DNA from: a virus
IMG/VR virus record: IMGVR_UViG_3300030098_003345
Location: 1 to 60,122 of that record
Strand: one strand, 5' to 3'
DNA length: 60,122 bases
Both the position numbers and the translations under genes were made by a program. Shown here in pieces: positions 52,298-58,731 of the stretch. Below the pieces are notes generated by a model, which ran no database searches, was not told the origin of the DNA, and saw nothing but the letters and a program-made list of their open reading frames with translations. Numbering within the stretch: the first letter of the stretch is position 1; every line of letters starts with the position of its first letter.

Positions 52298-52768
52298 TTA
52301 CCAAATTGCCAAAATATCAGATGCAGTAGTTCCTGTACTTTGTACGGTTCTCACCATAATTGGAATAAAGGAAGCATCTGCCACATTTACTAATTCTACA
52401 ACATCATTACCAACTGTGGTAATCGTAAGACCTCCGCCGGTTCCTACATATAAAACAGGTCCTTCGTTTACATCCACCGAATAGACCGCATATGCTTCAG
52501 GTGTGGCAAGGAAAATATTGGCACTTAAAAGAAGTTCTGTTTGAGATTGAACCCCTGTTACTGTTGCCCAAGCTCCGGTAGTTTCATTTACTATAGTGCT
52601 TCCGGGAATAACCTTTCCAATAAACGCTGCCGTATTGTCCTCTAATTGATTTGCTACGATTGAGGTATTACTTCCTGAAGCTGACAAGTCACTTGGACTT
52701 GGTACTTGTACACCATCAGTAGGGGTAACTGCGATTGCTCTTTTGCCTTGTAATTTTTGATATGCCAT
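52298..52768 (-). CDS. Structural protein with inserted beta domain, 156 aa
   Basis: Starts MAYQKLQGKRAIAVTPTDG. The middle (STIVNETTGAWATVTGVQ, ANIFLATPEAYAVYS) aligns with residues 110-175 of the 313-aa ring protein (VGDIVGNTTTNQTAIVTSV, ADIFGATPEDYVVY). Ends in a beta segment TVGNDVVELVNVADASFIPI common in phage structural proteins. One base before the LRR protein. Confidence 0.6.
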   Translation of the reverse strand: MAYQKLQGKRAIAVTPTDGVQVPSPSDLSASGSNTSIVANQLEDNTAAFIGKVIPGSTIVNETTGAWATVTGVQSQTELLLSANIFLATPEAYAVYSVDVNEGPVLYVGTGGGLTITTVGNDVVELVNVADASFIPIMVRTVQSTGTTASDILAIW

Positions 52769-52775
52769 TTTGTTT

Positions 52776-52943
52776 CTATTTTCTATAGGGTATTATTCTA
52801 TTTAATGTATCTCGCCTTTTATCACATCCGCAGTCCTTACCCATTTTTTTAGAAACTGCATTTGCTACCGACTTAATACCTGTAAGTCTTGTAACCTTTG
52901 CTACGGTATCACCGAAGCCTTTTGATTTCTCATTTAACTTCAT
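52776..52943 (-). CDS. Small basic protein with CGC motif, 55 aa
   Basis: Start MKLNEKSKGFGDTVAKVT at 52943 is preferred to an upstream in-frame Met at 52979. Ends DCGCDKRRDTLNRIIPYRK. Short proteins with this cysteine/arginine end recur in late operons of Bacteroidota phages. Overlaps the next small gene by 14 bases. Confidence 0.6.
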   Translation of the reverse strand: MKLNEKSKGFGDTVAKVTRLTGIKSVANAVSKKMGKDCGCDKRRDTLNRIIPYRK

Positions 52944-53076
52944 TGCACTTACAAAGTTTATATGGGCAATCAGGCACATTAAATAGAAGTTTGCTAATGA
53001 GGTAATTCCAATAACATTGGAATTTGCACCACATCTTCTGCATCCATAAACCTAATCTTACTAAAAATTTTCCCAT
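52930..53076 (-). CDS. Small cysteine/tryptophan-rich protein, 48 aa
   Basis: ATG at 53074-53076, TGA at 52930-52932. Reads MGKFLVRLGLWMQKMWCKF... to PDCPYKLCKCNEVK. One base after the preceding gene's stop and overlapping the next start, which supports translation. Could be membrane-associated or zinc-binding. Confidence 0.5.
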   Translation of the reverse strand: MGKFLVRLGLWMQKMWCKFQCYWNYLISKLLFNVPDCPYKLCKCNEVK

Positions 53077-53077
53077 T

Positions 53078-53293
53078 TTACTTTCTCATAAGTTTACCTA
53101 AATGCTCGTGAACCTTCTTTGGGTAATGCTTCTCTTCTTTCATAGATTTATTACCTGAATAAGCGTGTCCACTCATTTTTTTAGCCATACCTTTAGACTC
53201 GTCTCTACGGTCTTTTAAAGATTGTTTGTGTGCACCTTTGTGCTTACTTCCTAAAGACTCATCAAGTCTTGCATTATAACCTTGCTTTTTCAT
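53078..53293 (-). CDS. Small lysine-rich protein, 71 aa
   Basis: MKKQGYNARLDESLGSKHKG... KVHEHLGKLMRK. Strongly basic, glycine/serine-rich, probably disordered. One of four such genes in a row; a DNA-binding or packaged minor protein is plausible. Confidence 0.6.
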   Translation of the reverse strand: MKKQGYNARLDESLGSKHKGAHKQSLKDRRDESKGMAKKMSGHAYSGNKSMKEEKHYPKKVHEHLGKLMRK

Positions 53294-53301
53294 TTTTTTA
53301 G

Positions 53302-53496
53302 TTATTTAGTTTTGCAGCCAAAGTTCTTGGCGAAATTTGCCATTTTAACTACACTTGGTTTATATTTCTTTTTACGTCTCATTACTGCACTTGCAGCAGC
53401 ACATACCGATTTGCCCGGCATATTTCTTTTTGCCCAATTAGTAAATTTACCTTCATTGGACTTTTTAATTTCTATGTTGTCTTTTTTCTTAGCCAT
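53302..53496 (-). CDS. Small lysine-rich protein, 64 aa
   Basis: MAKKKDNIEIKKSNEGKF, NMPGKSVCAAASAVMRRKKKY, FAKNFGCKTK. Basic with two cysteines. It has its own -7 box upstream. Unknown. Confidence 0.6.
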   Translation of the reverse strand: MAKKKDNIEIKKSNEGKFTNWAKRNMPGKSVCAAASAVMRRKKKYKPSVVKMANFAKNFGCKTK

Positions 53497-53519
53497 AACT
53501 AATTAGTTTAAGTACCCTA

Positions 53520-53527
53520 CAAAGATA
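53520..53527 (-). promoter_or_regulatory. Late-type -7 box
   Basis: TATCTTTG on the minus strand, 24 bases before the ATG at 53496. Confidence 0.5.
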
Positions 53528-53541
53528 CTAATATTTTTCTT

Positions 53542-53781
53542 TTAAGTTATAGAGGGCTTTGGTGCAGAGGGACTTCCAAGTCTCCCTGTTTTAGGATTCA
53601 ATTTTTTTAATCCCCTTATCCCCTTACTCTTTTTGTTTTTTGAGTAATCATTATTTTTAGCTTGACTCAGCAATTTTTCGATAGCCTTATTTCTCATAGG
53701 TATCTTGTCTGCATCAACATTCTTATTAGTGCTATTTAAAACGCTTTGGAAGGCTTTGGTTGCTTTTTTTAAATCTGCCAT
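53542..53781 (-). CDS. Small lysine-rich protein, 79 aa
   Basis: MADLKKATKAFQSVLNSTNKN... KGIRGLKKLNPKTGRLGSPS. Basic, with a helical start and a disordered proline/serine end. Unknown. Confidence 0.6.
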   Translation of the reverse strand: MADLKKATKAFQSVLNSTNKNVDADKIPMRNKAIEKLLSQAKNNDYSKNKKSKGIRGLKKLNPKTGRLGSPSAPKPSIT

Positions 53782-53794
53782 AATTTAATCTTTA

Positions 53795-53956
53795 TTAATA
53801 CGACTTTTTCTCCATTCCGTATCCCGGATTATTTTTTATTGAACCATTCATTAATTTAGCAAAAGCACCTGCTTGTGCTTTGCCTGTAGCATTATATGGA
53901 AACTTTTTAGTTTTCATCTTGCCTGTTTCGCCGCATTTGTATTTTACCGTTGGCAT
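53795..53956 (-). CDS. Small lysine-rich protein, 53 aa
   Basis: Start MPTVKYKCGETGKMKTKKF at 53956 is preferred over an in-frame TTG at 53983, because the latter lies inside the promoter. First gene after the bidirectional promoter. A single CG-type turn could bind metal only as a multimer. Confidence 0.6.
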   Translation of the reverse strand: MPTVKYKCGETGKMKTKKFPYNATGKAQAGAFAKLMNGSIKNNPGYGMEKKSY

Positions 53957-53970
53957 AACTTCTATTTTTT

Positions 53971-53988
53971 TATCTTTGTACAAAGGTA
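53971..53988. promoter_or_regulatory. Bidirectional promoter: back-to-back -7 boxes
   Basis: TATCTTTG rightward (53971-53978) and TACCTTTG leftward (53981-53988) overlap in one near-palindromic 18-bp site. A TTGG at 53950 could serve the rightward side. It would drive the wHTH gene to the right and the small basic genes to the left. Confidence 0.5.
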
Positions 53989-54009
53989 CTAAATTAAATT
54001 AATTGGTTT

Positions 54010-54444
54010 TTGGGAAATGATTATCTAAAATATTGGAGAGTAATTCGCCAATATATAAAAGTCAAATATAATCTTACGCAATCCGACCTTGACGTAATAT
54101 TGTTTTTAAATTCGGAAAACTATTTCTCCAAAGATAAGTTTGAAGAGTTTGATAGAATATTGTCGTGGGATGAAAATAGGTTTGACAAACTCCTAAGAGA
54201 TGGATGGATAGAAGTATTCAGGGAACGTAAAGGGAAGACCAAAGGGTTATATAACCTCTCTTATAAATCCAAAAGGGTTATAACATCTATTTATAAAAAG
54301 CTCAATGGAGAAGAGATGCCAACGTCACCATCTCAAAATCCTATGTTTCTAAAGAATGTATCCTATATGGATAAACGATACCGGGAAGCAATAAAGAATA
54401 TGAATGAGTTTATAAGACAACAACGACATCTCTCTCCTGAATAA
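54010..54444 (+). CDS. Winged-helix (MarR-like) regulator, TTG start
   Basis: 144 residues from a TTG at 54010 (GNDYLKYWRVIRQYIKVKYN); no earlier in-frame ATG. LTQSDLDVILFLNSENYFS, DRILSWDENRFDKLLRDGWIEVFRERKGKTKGLYNLSYKSKRVI (read in parts) is the helix-turn-helix plus wing of MarR-like proteins. The only rightward gene in the late half. Its end overlaps the GroES gene tail to tail by 35 bases. Candidate late-gene switch. Confidence 0.65.
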   Translation: MGNDYLKYWRVIRQYIKVKYNLTQSDLDVILFLNSENYFSKDKFEEFDRILSWDENRFDKLLRDGWIEVFRERKGKTKGLYNLSYKSKRVITSIYKKLNGEEMPTSPSQNPMFLKNVSYMDKRYREAIKNMNEFIRQQRHLSPE

Positions 54445-54667
54445 TCGTCACTTGATTTCCTTTAATAAGTAAAGTGTAAGATTGTCGAGTATCATAATAA
54501 ATAATATCGTCTTTCTTTAGTTTATCTACGTCACTTCCAACCAATATTATTTTTCCCTTTTGATAACGGAAATCTTTTACATCTTCATTGGACAGAAGCA
54601 GACCGCTTTCAGTCTTTATCTCCTCCTCTATCTTTTCTATTGCTATGTTCTTTCCTATTGCTTTCAT
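54410..54667 (-). CDS. groES: Phage GroES (chaperonin 10)
   Basis: 85 residues. KAIGKNIAIEKIEEEIKTESG follows the GroES start; EEIKTESGLLLSNED is the mobile loop that contacts GroEL; YQKGKIILVGSDVDKLKKDD and IIYYDTRQSYTLLIKGNQVTII, then ERDVVVVL, give the beta-barrel and C-terminal strand. Last gene of the operon that begins with GroEL. About 10 residues shorter than bacterial GroES. Confidence 0.8.
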   Translation of the reverse strand: MKAIGKNIAIEKIEEEIKTESGLLLSNEDVKDFRYQKGKIILVGSDVDKLKKDDIIYYDTRQSYTLLIKGNQVTIIQERDVVVVL

Positions 54668-54764
54668 TGATTAGATTTCTTACCTCTTTTCCTAATTCTT
54701 TATCGTTAGGAAAGAGTTTAGTTAAATATTTGATTTGCGATACAGTAAGCTCTCTTTTTCTCAT
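54609..54764 (-). CDS. Hypothetical 51-aa protein, coupled
   Basis: ATG at 54762-54764 overlaps the previous stop (TAATG). Reads MRKRELTVSQIKYLTKLFPN... GGDKD. Overlaps the GroES start by 59 bases in another frame. Basic, possibly a short helix-turn-helix. Confidence 0.55.
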   Translation of the reverse strand: MRKRELTVSQIKYLTKLFPNDKELGKEVRNLINESNRKEHSNRKDRGGDKD

Positions 54765-54961
54765 TATATAACAGTTTCTAAACACAGTTTAGCTAAAACA
54801 CACACGCAAAAAAATAAGATAACTATTACGATTGTATTCTGTATAGAATAGTTTCTCTCCCATTGCTCCCTACTTCTCCCCTGCCTATACTTATTGTTCT
54901 CTTCAATTTCAGCTTCCTTATCGTTTAGGATTTGGTTTTGTGGTTTAAGTTTTGTCTTCAT
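54764..54961 (-). CDS. Small tail-anchored membrane protein, 65 aa
   Basis: Start MKTKLKPQNQILNDKE at 54961 (an upstream in-frame ATG at 54976 is less likely). Polar N-terminus, C-terminal transmembrane helix (TIVIVILFFCVCVLAKLCLE). Coupled at both ends. Confidence 0.55.
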   Translation of the reverse strand: MKTKLKPQNQILNDKEAEIEENNKYRQGRSREQWERNYSIQNTIVIVILFFCVCVLAKLCLETVI

Positions 54962-55085
54962 TTTTCCAAAGTACATATTTAATAATCTTTAGGGTTTTAC
55001 TTGTGGTAGCTTGAGCACCACTTAATTTAGCTAATGCATATAAAATACATATCACTACTATCCATTGTAATATCTCGTTAATCAT
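54945..55085 (-). CDS. Small membrane-type protein, 46 aa
   Basis: MINEILQWIVVICILYALAKLS..., one N-terminal hydrophobic segment and basic end. ATG overlaps the previous stop (ATGATTAA); its end overlaps the next gene by 17 bases. Confidence 0.5.
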   Translation of the reverse strand: MINEILQWIVVICILYALAKLSGAQATTSKTLKIIKYVLWKNEDKT

Positions 55086-55224
55086 TTTTAGTTTGTTGTT
55101 CCCAATTATAGGTGATTGCACTCTTTTCCACTTCCCAAGATATAGGCATATGATATCCTTCTTTTATCAATTTGCTCCTAATCTCCTTAGCTTCTTTTAA
55201 TTTATCTTTAAGACCCTTTCTCAT
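55078..55224 (-). CDS. Hypothetical 48-aa protein overlapping the GroEL end
   Basis: ATG at 55222-55224 lies within the last codons of GroEL. Reads MRKGLKDKLKEAKEIRSK... to YNWEQQTKND. Basic helical start. No family recognised. Confidence 0.5.
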   Translation of the reverse strand: MRKGLKDKLKEAKEIRSKLIKEGYHMPISWEVEKSAITYNWEQQTKND

Positions 55225-56827
55225 AGTTGTCATAGCTACGTGCCATAGTTACAATAGCATTAGTTGATAATATTGTAACGGCAACCGATACTGCATTTTG
55301 CAATGCTTGGCGGGTTACTTTCACAGGGTCTATAACTCCCATTGTCATTAAGTACCCGTATTTCTCTTTTTTAACGTCATAACCATATTGTTGACCCTTT
55401 GCATTTGCATATATCTCCAAAGCATCCAATCCTGCATTTGCAAGAATCTGAACTAAAGGAGCTTTTAATGCGTCAGCTAAAATTCCATAAGCAGTTTTCT
55501 TCGCACTATTTTTTTCGTCATTATATTTAATGGTATATGACTTATGGTGATGGTAAAGGGCTAACCCGGCACCCGGCAGAATACCTTCTTCAAGTGCCGA
55601 CTTTACTGCACAAACCGCATCATCTACTCTGTCATATAATTCTTTTTGCTCAAGGTCAGTATTACCACCTACATACACCACTCCTATACCACCACATAAA
55701 GATGCAATACGCTGATTAATGAAATCTTTATCAATTTTATTTTTAGCATTCCCTAATGCCTCCTGCAATTCTGACACACGATTTTGAATCTCTTCTCCTG
55801 TCTCTTTATCATCTTTGACGATGACCGTTGAGTCACGGCTAACTATCACCTTAGCACAATGACCCAAATCGTTGAAATCAATCAAACTCAAGTCATCGCC
55901 TGTCTTCTCAGAATAATAAGTAGCACCTACACTAATTGCTATATCCTGCATTAATTCGTGTTGCCTATAACCAAAATCCGGAGGATTAATCGCACAGATT
56001 TTTAATCCATTCTTCATCACGTTGGCTGCAAGGGTATTAACAACATTTCCCGAACAAGGAGCTATCATTAATAATTTTTTACCCTCATTTATTATAGGCT
56101 TTAATATATTTTCTATTTGTAAGATGTTACTAATCTCCGTATCACATACCAACACATAAGTGTCTTCAAGGACACACTCATCTCGTTTTTGGTCATTAAT
56201 AAATAAGGTGGATGCATAACCTCTTTTTACTTTTAATCCTTTAGTTGTTTCGTAAAAAGTGTCTGAGGTTTTGCTTTTTTCCACCGTGACTATGCCATCA
56301 TTACCGACACTTTCGTGTACATCTGCAATTATGTCACCAATCTCTTTGTCATTGTTGGCAGAGATAATAGCTACATCTCGCAATCGTTTCGCATCTAATT
56401 TCTTTCCTTTCGTTTTTAAATCCTTTGCAATTACTTTCGTCTCGTCAACCAAATGTCGCAGCACTTCGGTTCGGTTTGTCTCCGCACCAATATATTGCGT
56501 TCCTGCATCCACCAATGCTTCAGCTAATACAATTGCCGTAGTAGTACCATCACCGGCTGAGGAAGCCGTTCTGTCTGCTGCCTCTTTCATCATCCTAACC
56601 GCAAGGTTTTCTACAGGGTCCATTAATGAAATAGACTTAGCTACTGTAACACCATCCTTAGTGACAGTAATGCCGTGTAAATGTTCAGGTGATTCTATGA
56701 GTACGGTATTCCCTCGTGGACCTAATGTGGATTTAACTGCGTTTGCAATTTTGTTTATGCCGCTAATTAATTTGTTGCGCCCTTCACCCGCAAAGTGAAG
56801 CTCCTTTGGATTGAATCCTTGTTGCAT
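55208..56827 (-). CDS. groEL: Phage GroEL (chaperonin 60)
   Basis: 539 residues, close to the 548 of E. coli. Nucleotide pocket intact: STLGPRGNTVLIE, VTKDGVTVAKSI (Asp58), SSAGDGTTTA (Asp93), and YDRVDDAVCAVKSALEEGILPGAG with the Asp398-equivalent catalytic residue. The C-terminal GGM repeat tail is missing; ends SYDNYEKGS. It should fold phage or host proteins together with the phage GroES. Divergent enough (e.g. GFRQ/HELMQDIA region) to look long resident in phages. Palindrome variant copy 14 lies within it. Confidence 0.9.
   Translation of the reverse strand: MQQGFNPKELHFAGEGRNKLISGINKIANAVKSTLGPRGNTVLIESPEHLHGITVTKDGVTVAKSISLMDPVENLAVRMMKEAADRTASSAGDGTTTAIVLAEALVDAGTQYIGAETNRTEVLRHLVDETKVIAKDLKTKGKKLDAKRLRDVAIISANNDKEIGDIIADVHESVGNDGIVTVEKSKTSDTFYETTKGLKVKRGYASTLFINDQKRDECVLEDTYVLVCDTEISNILQIENILKPIINEGKKLLMIAPCSGNVVNTLAANVMKNGLKICAINPPDFGYRQHELMQDIAISVGATYYSEKTGDDLSLIDFNDLGHCAKVIVSRDSTVIVKDDKETGEEIQNRVSELQEALGNAKNKIDKDFINQRIASLCGGIGVVYVGGNTDLEQKELYDRVDDAVCAVKSALEEGILPGAGLALYHHHKSYTIKYNDEKNSAKKTAYGILADALKAPLVQILANAGLDALEIYANAKGQQYGYDVKKEKYGYLMTMGVIDPVKVTRQALQNAVSVAVTILSTNAIVTMARSYDNYEKGS
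56160..56175 (+). repeat. Palindrome variant, copy 14 (in GroEL)
   Basis: GTGTCTTCAAGGACAC: one mismatch to the consensus, in GroEL codons for CVLEDT. CA centre on the non-coding strand. The variant may be a decayed or low-affinity site. Confidence 0.7.
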
Positions 56828-56861
56828 ATTTAGTTGATTTAATTTGGATTAGATTATTCAG

Positions 56862-56869
56862 CAAAGATA
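56862..56869 (-). promoter_or_regulatory. -7 box before GroEL
   Basis: TATCTTTG on the minus strand, 35 bases before the ATG at 56827; no TTG at -33. Confidence 0.5.
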
Positions 56870-56879
56870 TAAAATTAAT

Positions 56880-57105
56880 TTATAATAATAAGAATCCTAA
56901 TGCTGAGTTTTTTTCTGCTATACTACTACTACTACCTTTATATATAAGGTATTACTCTTTATACGGGAGGCTTTTAACTTAACATTTCAACATTTTTATT
57001 TCTAACTAATTGATTATCAATAGATTAATAACTTTAAAGTCAACAGAAAGTCAACAGAAAGATAACATTTAGTATACTAATTATAACATTATTTCTATGG
57101 AAGTA
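56880..57105. other. AT-rich control region with tandem repeats; origin candidate 2
   Basis: The 344-base gap at 56828-57171 holds no gene. It contains TGCTGAGTTTT (56901-56911), a CTA-repeat (CTACTACTACTAC near 56922), palindrome TTGATTATCAA (57010-57020) and AAAGTCAACAG twice in tandem (57036-57057) followed by AAAGATAACAT. The same elements occur at 8438-8587. Possible origin or shared operator. Confidence 0.45.
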
Positions 57106-57136
57106 TAAAAAAAAGAGGAGCATATAGCTCCCCTCT
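57106..57136 (-). terminator. Intrinsic terminator after the 67-aa gene
   Basis: Minus strand GAGGGGAGC ... GCTCCTC hairpin (57115-57121 with 57127-57135), then a run of T. Confidence 0.75.
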
Positions 57137-57171
57137 TTCAATCAAACATCAACCACTATAATTACGACACG

Positions 57172-57375
57172 CTATAGTTTCTTAAATAAATCAATATTTG
57201 CATTCGCTAATTCGTTTCCTTCTGCAATCATCCTTACTTTCTCAGCCCTCTTAATTGCCTTTTTCATATTGGCTAATTTCGTAAGACCCATTTCAGGGGA
57301 AGGTGCGTGATTAATTAGTCTGCCGTCTTTTACTAAGTATCCCTCTTGTGAAGGCTTTAAATTCCAATCTGACAT
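57172..57375 (-). CDS. Hypothetical 67-aa basic protein
   Basis: MSDWNLKPSQEGYLVKDGRLINHAPSPEMG..., lysine-rich helix in the middle (KKAIKRAEKVRMIAEGN). Monocistronic, with its own -7 box and terminator, so possibly a separately controlled early or regulatory protein. Confidence 0.6.
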   Translation of the reverse strand: MSDWNLKPSQEGYLVKDGRLINHAPSPEMGLTKLANMKKAIKRAEKVRMIAEGNELANANIDLFKKL

Positions 57376-57399
57376 ATCTATAAGTTTAGTTGTTCATTA

Positions 57400-57407
57400 C
57401 AAAGATA
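57400..57407 (-). promoter_or_regulatory. -7 box before the 67-aa gene
   Basis: TATCTTTG on the minus strand, 25 bases before the ATG at 57375. Confidence 0.5.
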
Positions 57408-57953
57408 AGAAAAATATATTAGATATATAGGGTCTTTGGGTTCCAACAACTTACACGAGCACCACCCCCTCCCGAAAAGTGACTTTTTTTGGGCAAGGGG
57501 GGTATGATTTTTTCCGTTTTTTTTCTGATTTTTTTCGCTTTTTTTTCAACCCTCTTCCCCTCCTAAACAAACCCCCTGACTGTCCCTACTGACCGGCTCC
57601 TGCTCTCCCTTTGTTGTACCCATACATCAATCAATGGGAGCTATGTATCGCACCTACTTTGCGACGTATACAAAGTAGATGCATTGTATTCAAATTGTAT
57701 TGCTTAACCATTCATTTATTCCCTCATTCATTCCCTCAATACCTTCCCTCAATACCTTCCCTCATTCCCTCCAAAGAAAAGAGAGAGAGAGTATGTGTCT
57801 TTAAAGACACAGAGACAAGGAGATGTCTCTTAACCTCTGACCGACATTTTTAACGACATAACAAAACGTGGTGAACAGACCACCATTAACCGACCAATCC
57901 ACAAGGAAGAAAAGAGAATTAAACCCTCAATGAAACAATATTAAAATTAATAC
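57408..57953. other. Long non-coding region with homopolymer runs, inverted and tandem repeats
   Basis: The 670-base gap 57376-58045 has no convincing gene. Contents: strand-biased T and C runs (57484-57585); CCCAT/ATGGG and ATACAT/ATGTAT inverted repeats (57619-57648); CTACTTTG/CAAAGTAG hairpin with 9-base loop (57654-57678); CCCTCA-type tandem repeats (57720-57772), including CCCTCAATACCTT twice; palindrome copy 15; and GTGGT/ACCAC hairpin (57868-57883). Candidate origin, packaging site or non-coding RNA. Confidence 0.55.
57795..57810. repeat. GTGTCTT-TA-AAGACAC palindrome, copy 15
   Basis: Perfect palindrome in the long non-coding region, flanked by GAGA repeats and AGAGACA. Confidence 0.9.
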
Positions 57954-57983
57954 TTGTTTATTAAAGGAATTTGACTATATTTG
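57954..57983 (+). promoter_or_regulatory. Consensus promoter of the amidoligase operon
   Basis: TTG (57954-57956), 19 bases, TATATTTG (57976-57983): full match to the Bacteroidota -33/-7 consensus. Start near 57990, about 56 bases before the ATG at 58046. The best promoter in the window. Confidence 0.75.
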
Positions 57984-58045
57984 TACCAACGATGAACGAC
58001 TAACGGACATCGATTAAACCTTAACTACTTAAAAACCAACAAATT

Positions 58046-58687
58046 ATGAGCAATTTAATGCAAATCGAGACAGACTTTTTAGCGAGTGCGGAAGTCAGAA
58101 CAAGTATCAATTTTGATACAATTTTTAACTTGCGTGATTCCGTCAAAGACGCAAAGAAATCCAAGTTTGAGAAATCGCTGAAGTTAGCGAAAATGGTAAG
58201 CCAATCAGTACAATGGTTTAACGCATCTGAGACCAAACAACTCCTTGAGGATAACGGGATTGATTGGGGTAATACTGAAGAGTTTTTCAACAAAGTTTAC
58301 GGATGGCAAAAATCCTTTGGCTACAAGATGGTCAAAGCGGGTAAGCTACAGGAAGACGAACAGGCAATCGTGACGAAATTCAAACGTCAATGTACTCAGG
58401 CGGAGAACAATGGCGAAGACGCAAATAGAAGTATAGAAGCATTATTGAAATTTGCGAAAGCGGAAGCGGATGGAGAAGAAGCTGAAGTTACAAGAGCAAA
58501 GACCTATGCCACATTCAGTATAGCGAAAGATGGTATCAATGGCGAGTCCGGTGTAAGCATTCGTTTAACTGATGATGGTGTAGTAATCAATGGTGACATT
58601 GAGAACGATAACATTAAATCCTATGCTATAGCACTCTTTAACAATATGGAAATCATTGCAAGACGTTTAAACCAATCAAATCAATAA
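58046..58687 (+). CDS. Hypothetical 213-aa protein upstream of the amidoligase
   Basis: Start MSNLMQIETDFLASAEVRTS after CCAACAAATT. Helical, charged, with SKFEKSLKLAKMVSQSVQWF and EQAIVTKFKRQCTQAENNGED; end is beta-type (GVSIRLTDDGVVING). First gene of the operon led by the strongest promoter, separated from the amidoligase only by palindrome copy 16. It could be the target or partner of that enzyme; no family recognised. Confidence 0.65.
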   Translation: MSNLMQIETDFLASAEVRTSINFDTIFNLRDSVKDAKKSKFEKSLKLAKMVSQSVQWFNASETKQLLEDNGIDWGNTEEFFNKVYGWQKSFGYKMVKAGKLQEDEQAIVTKFKRQCTQAENNGEDANRSIEALLKFAKAEADGEEAEVTRAKTYATFSIAKDGINGESGVSIRLTDDGVVINGDIENDNIKSYAIALFNNMEIIARRLNQSNQ

Positions 58688-58695
58688 TCTAATCT

Positions 58696-58711
58696 GTGTC
58701 TTCAAAGACAC
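58696..58711 (+). repeat. GTGTCTT-CA-AAGACAC palindrome, copy 16
   Basis: Exact copy, 8 bases after the 58046 gene's stop and 20 bases before the amidoligase ATG, the same spacing as copy 1 before the GATase/GGCT gene. Confidence 0.9.
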
Positions 58712-58731
58712 AACTAAAAACCACACAAATT

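Noticed and set aside
56259-56798. 179-aa rightward ORF opposite GroEL
   Set aside because: Antisense shadow of a conserved chaperonin; no leader and no recognisable sequence.
57700-57780. CRISPR array in the CCCTCA repeats
   Set aside because: Repeats are 6-13 bases, nearly contiguous and without spacers; simple tandem repeats.
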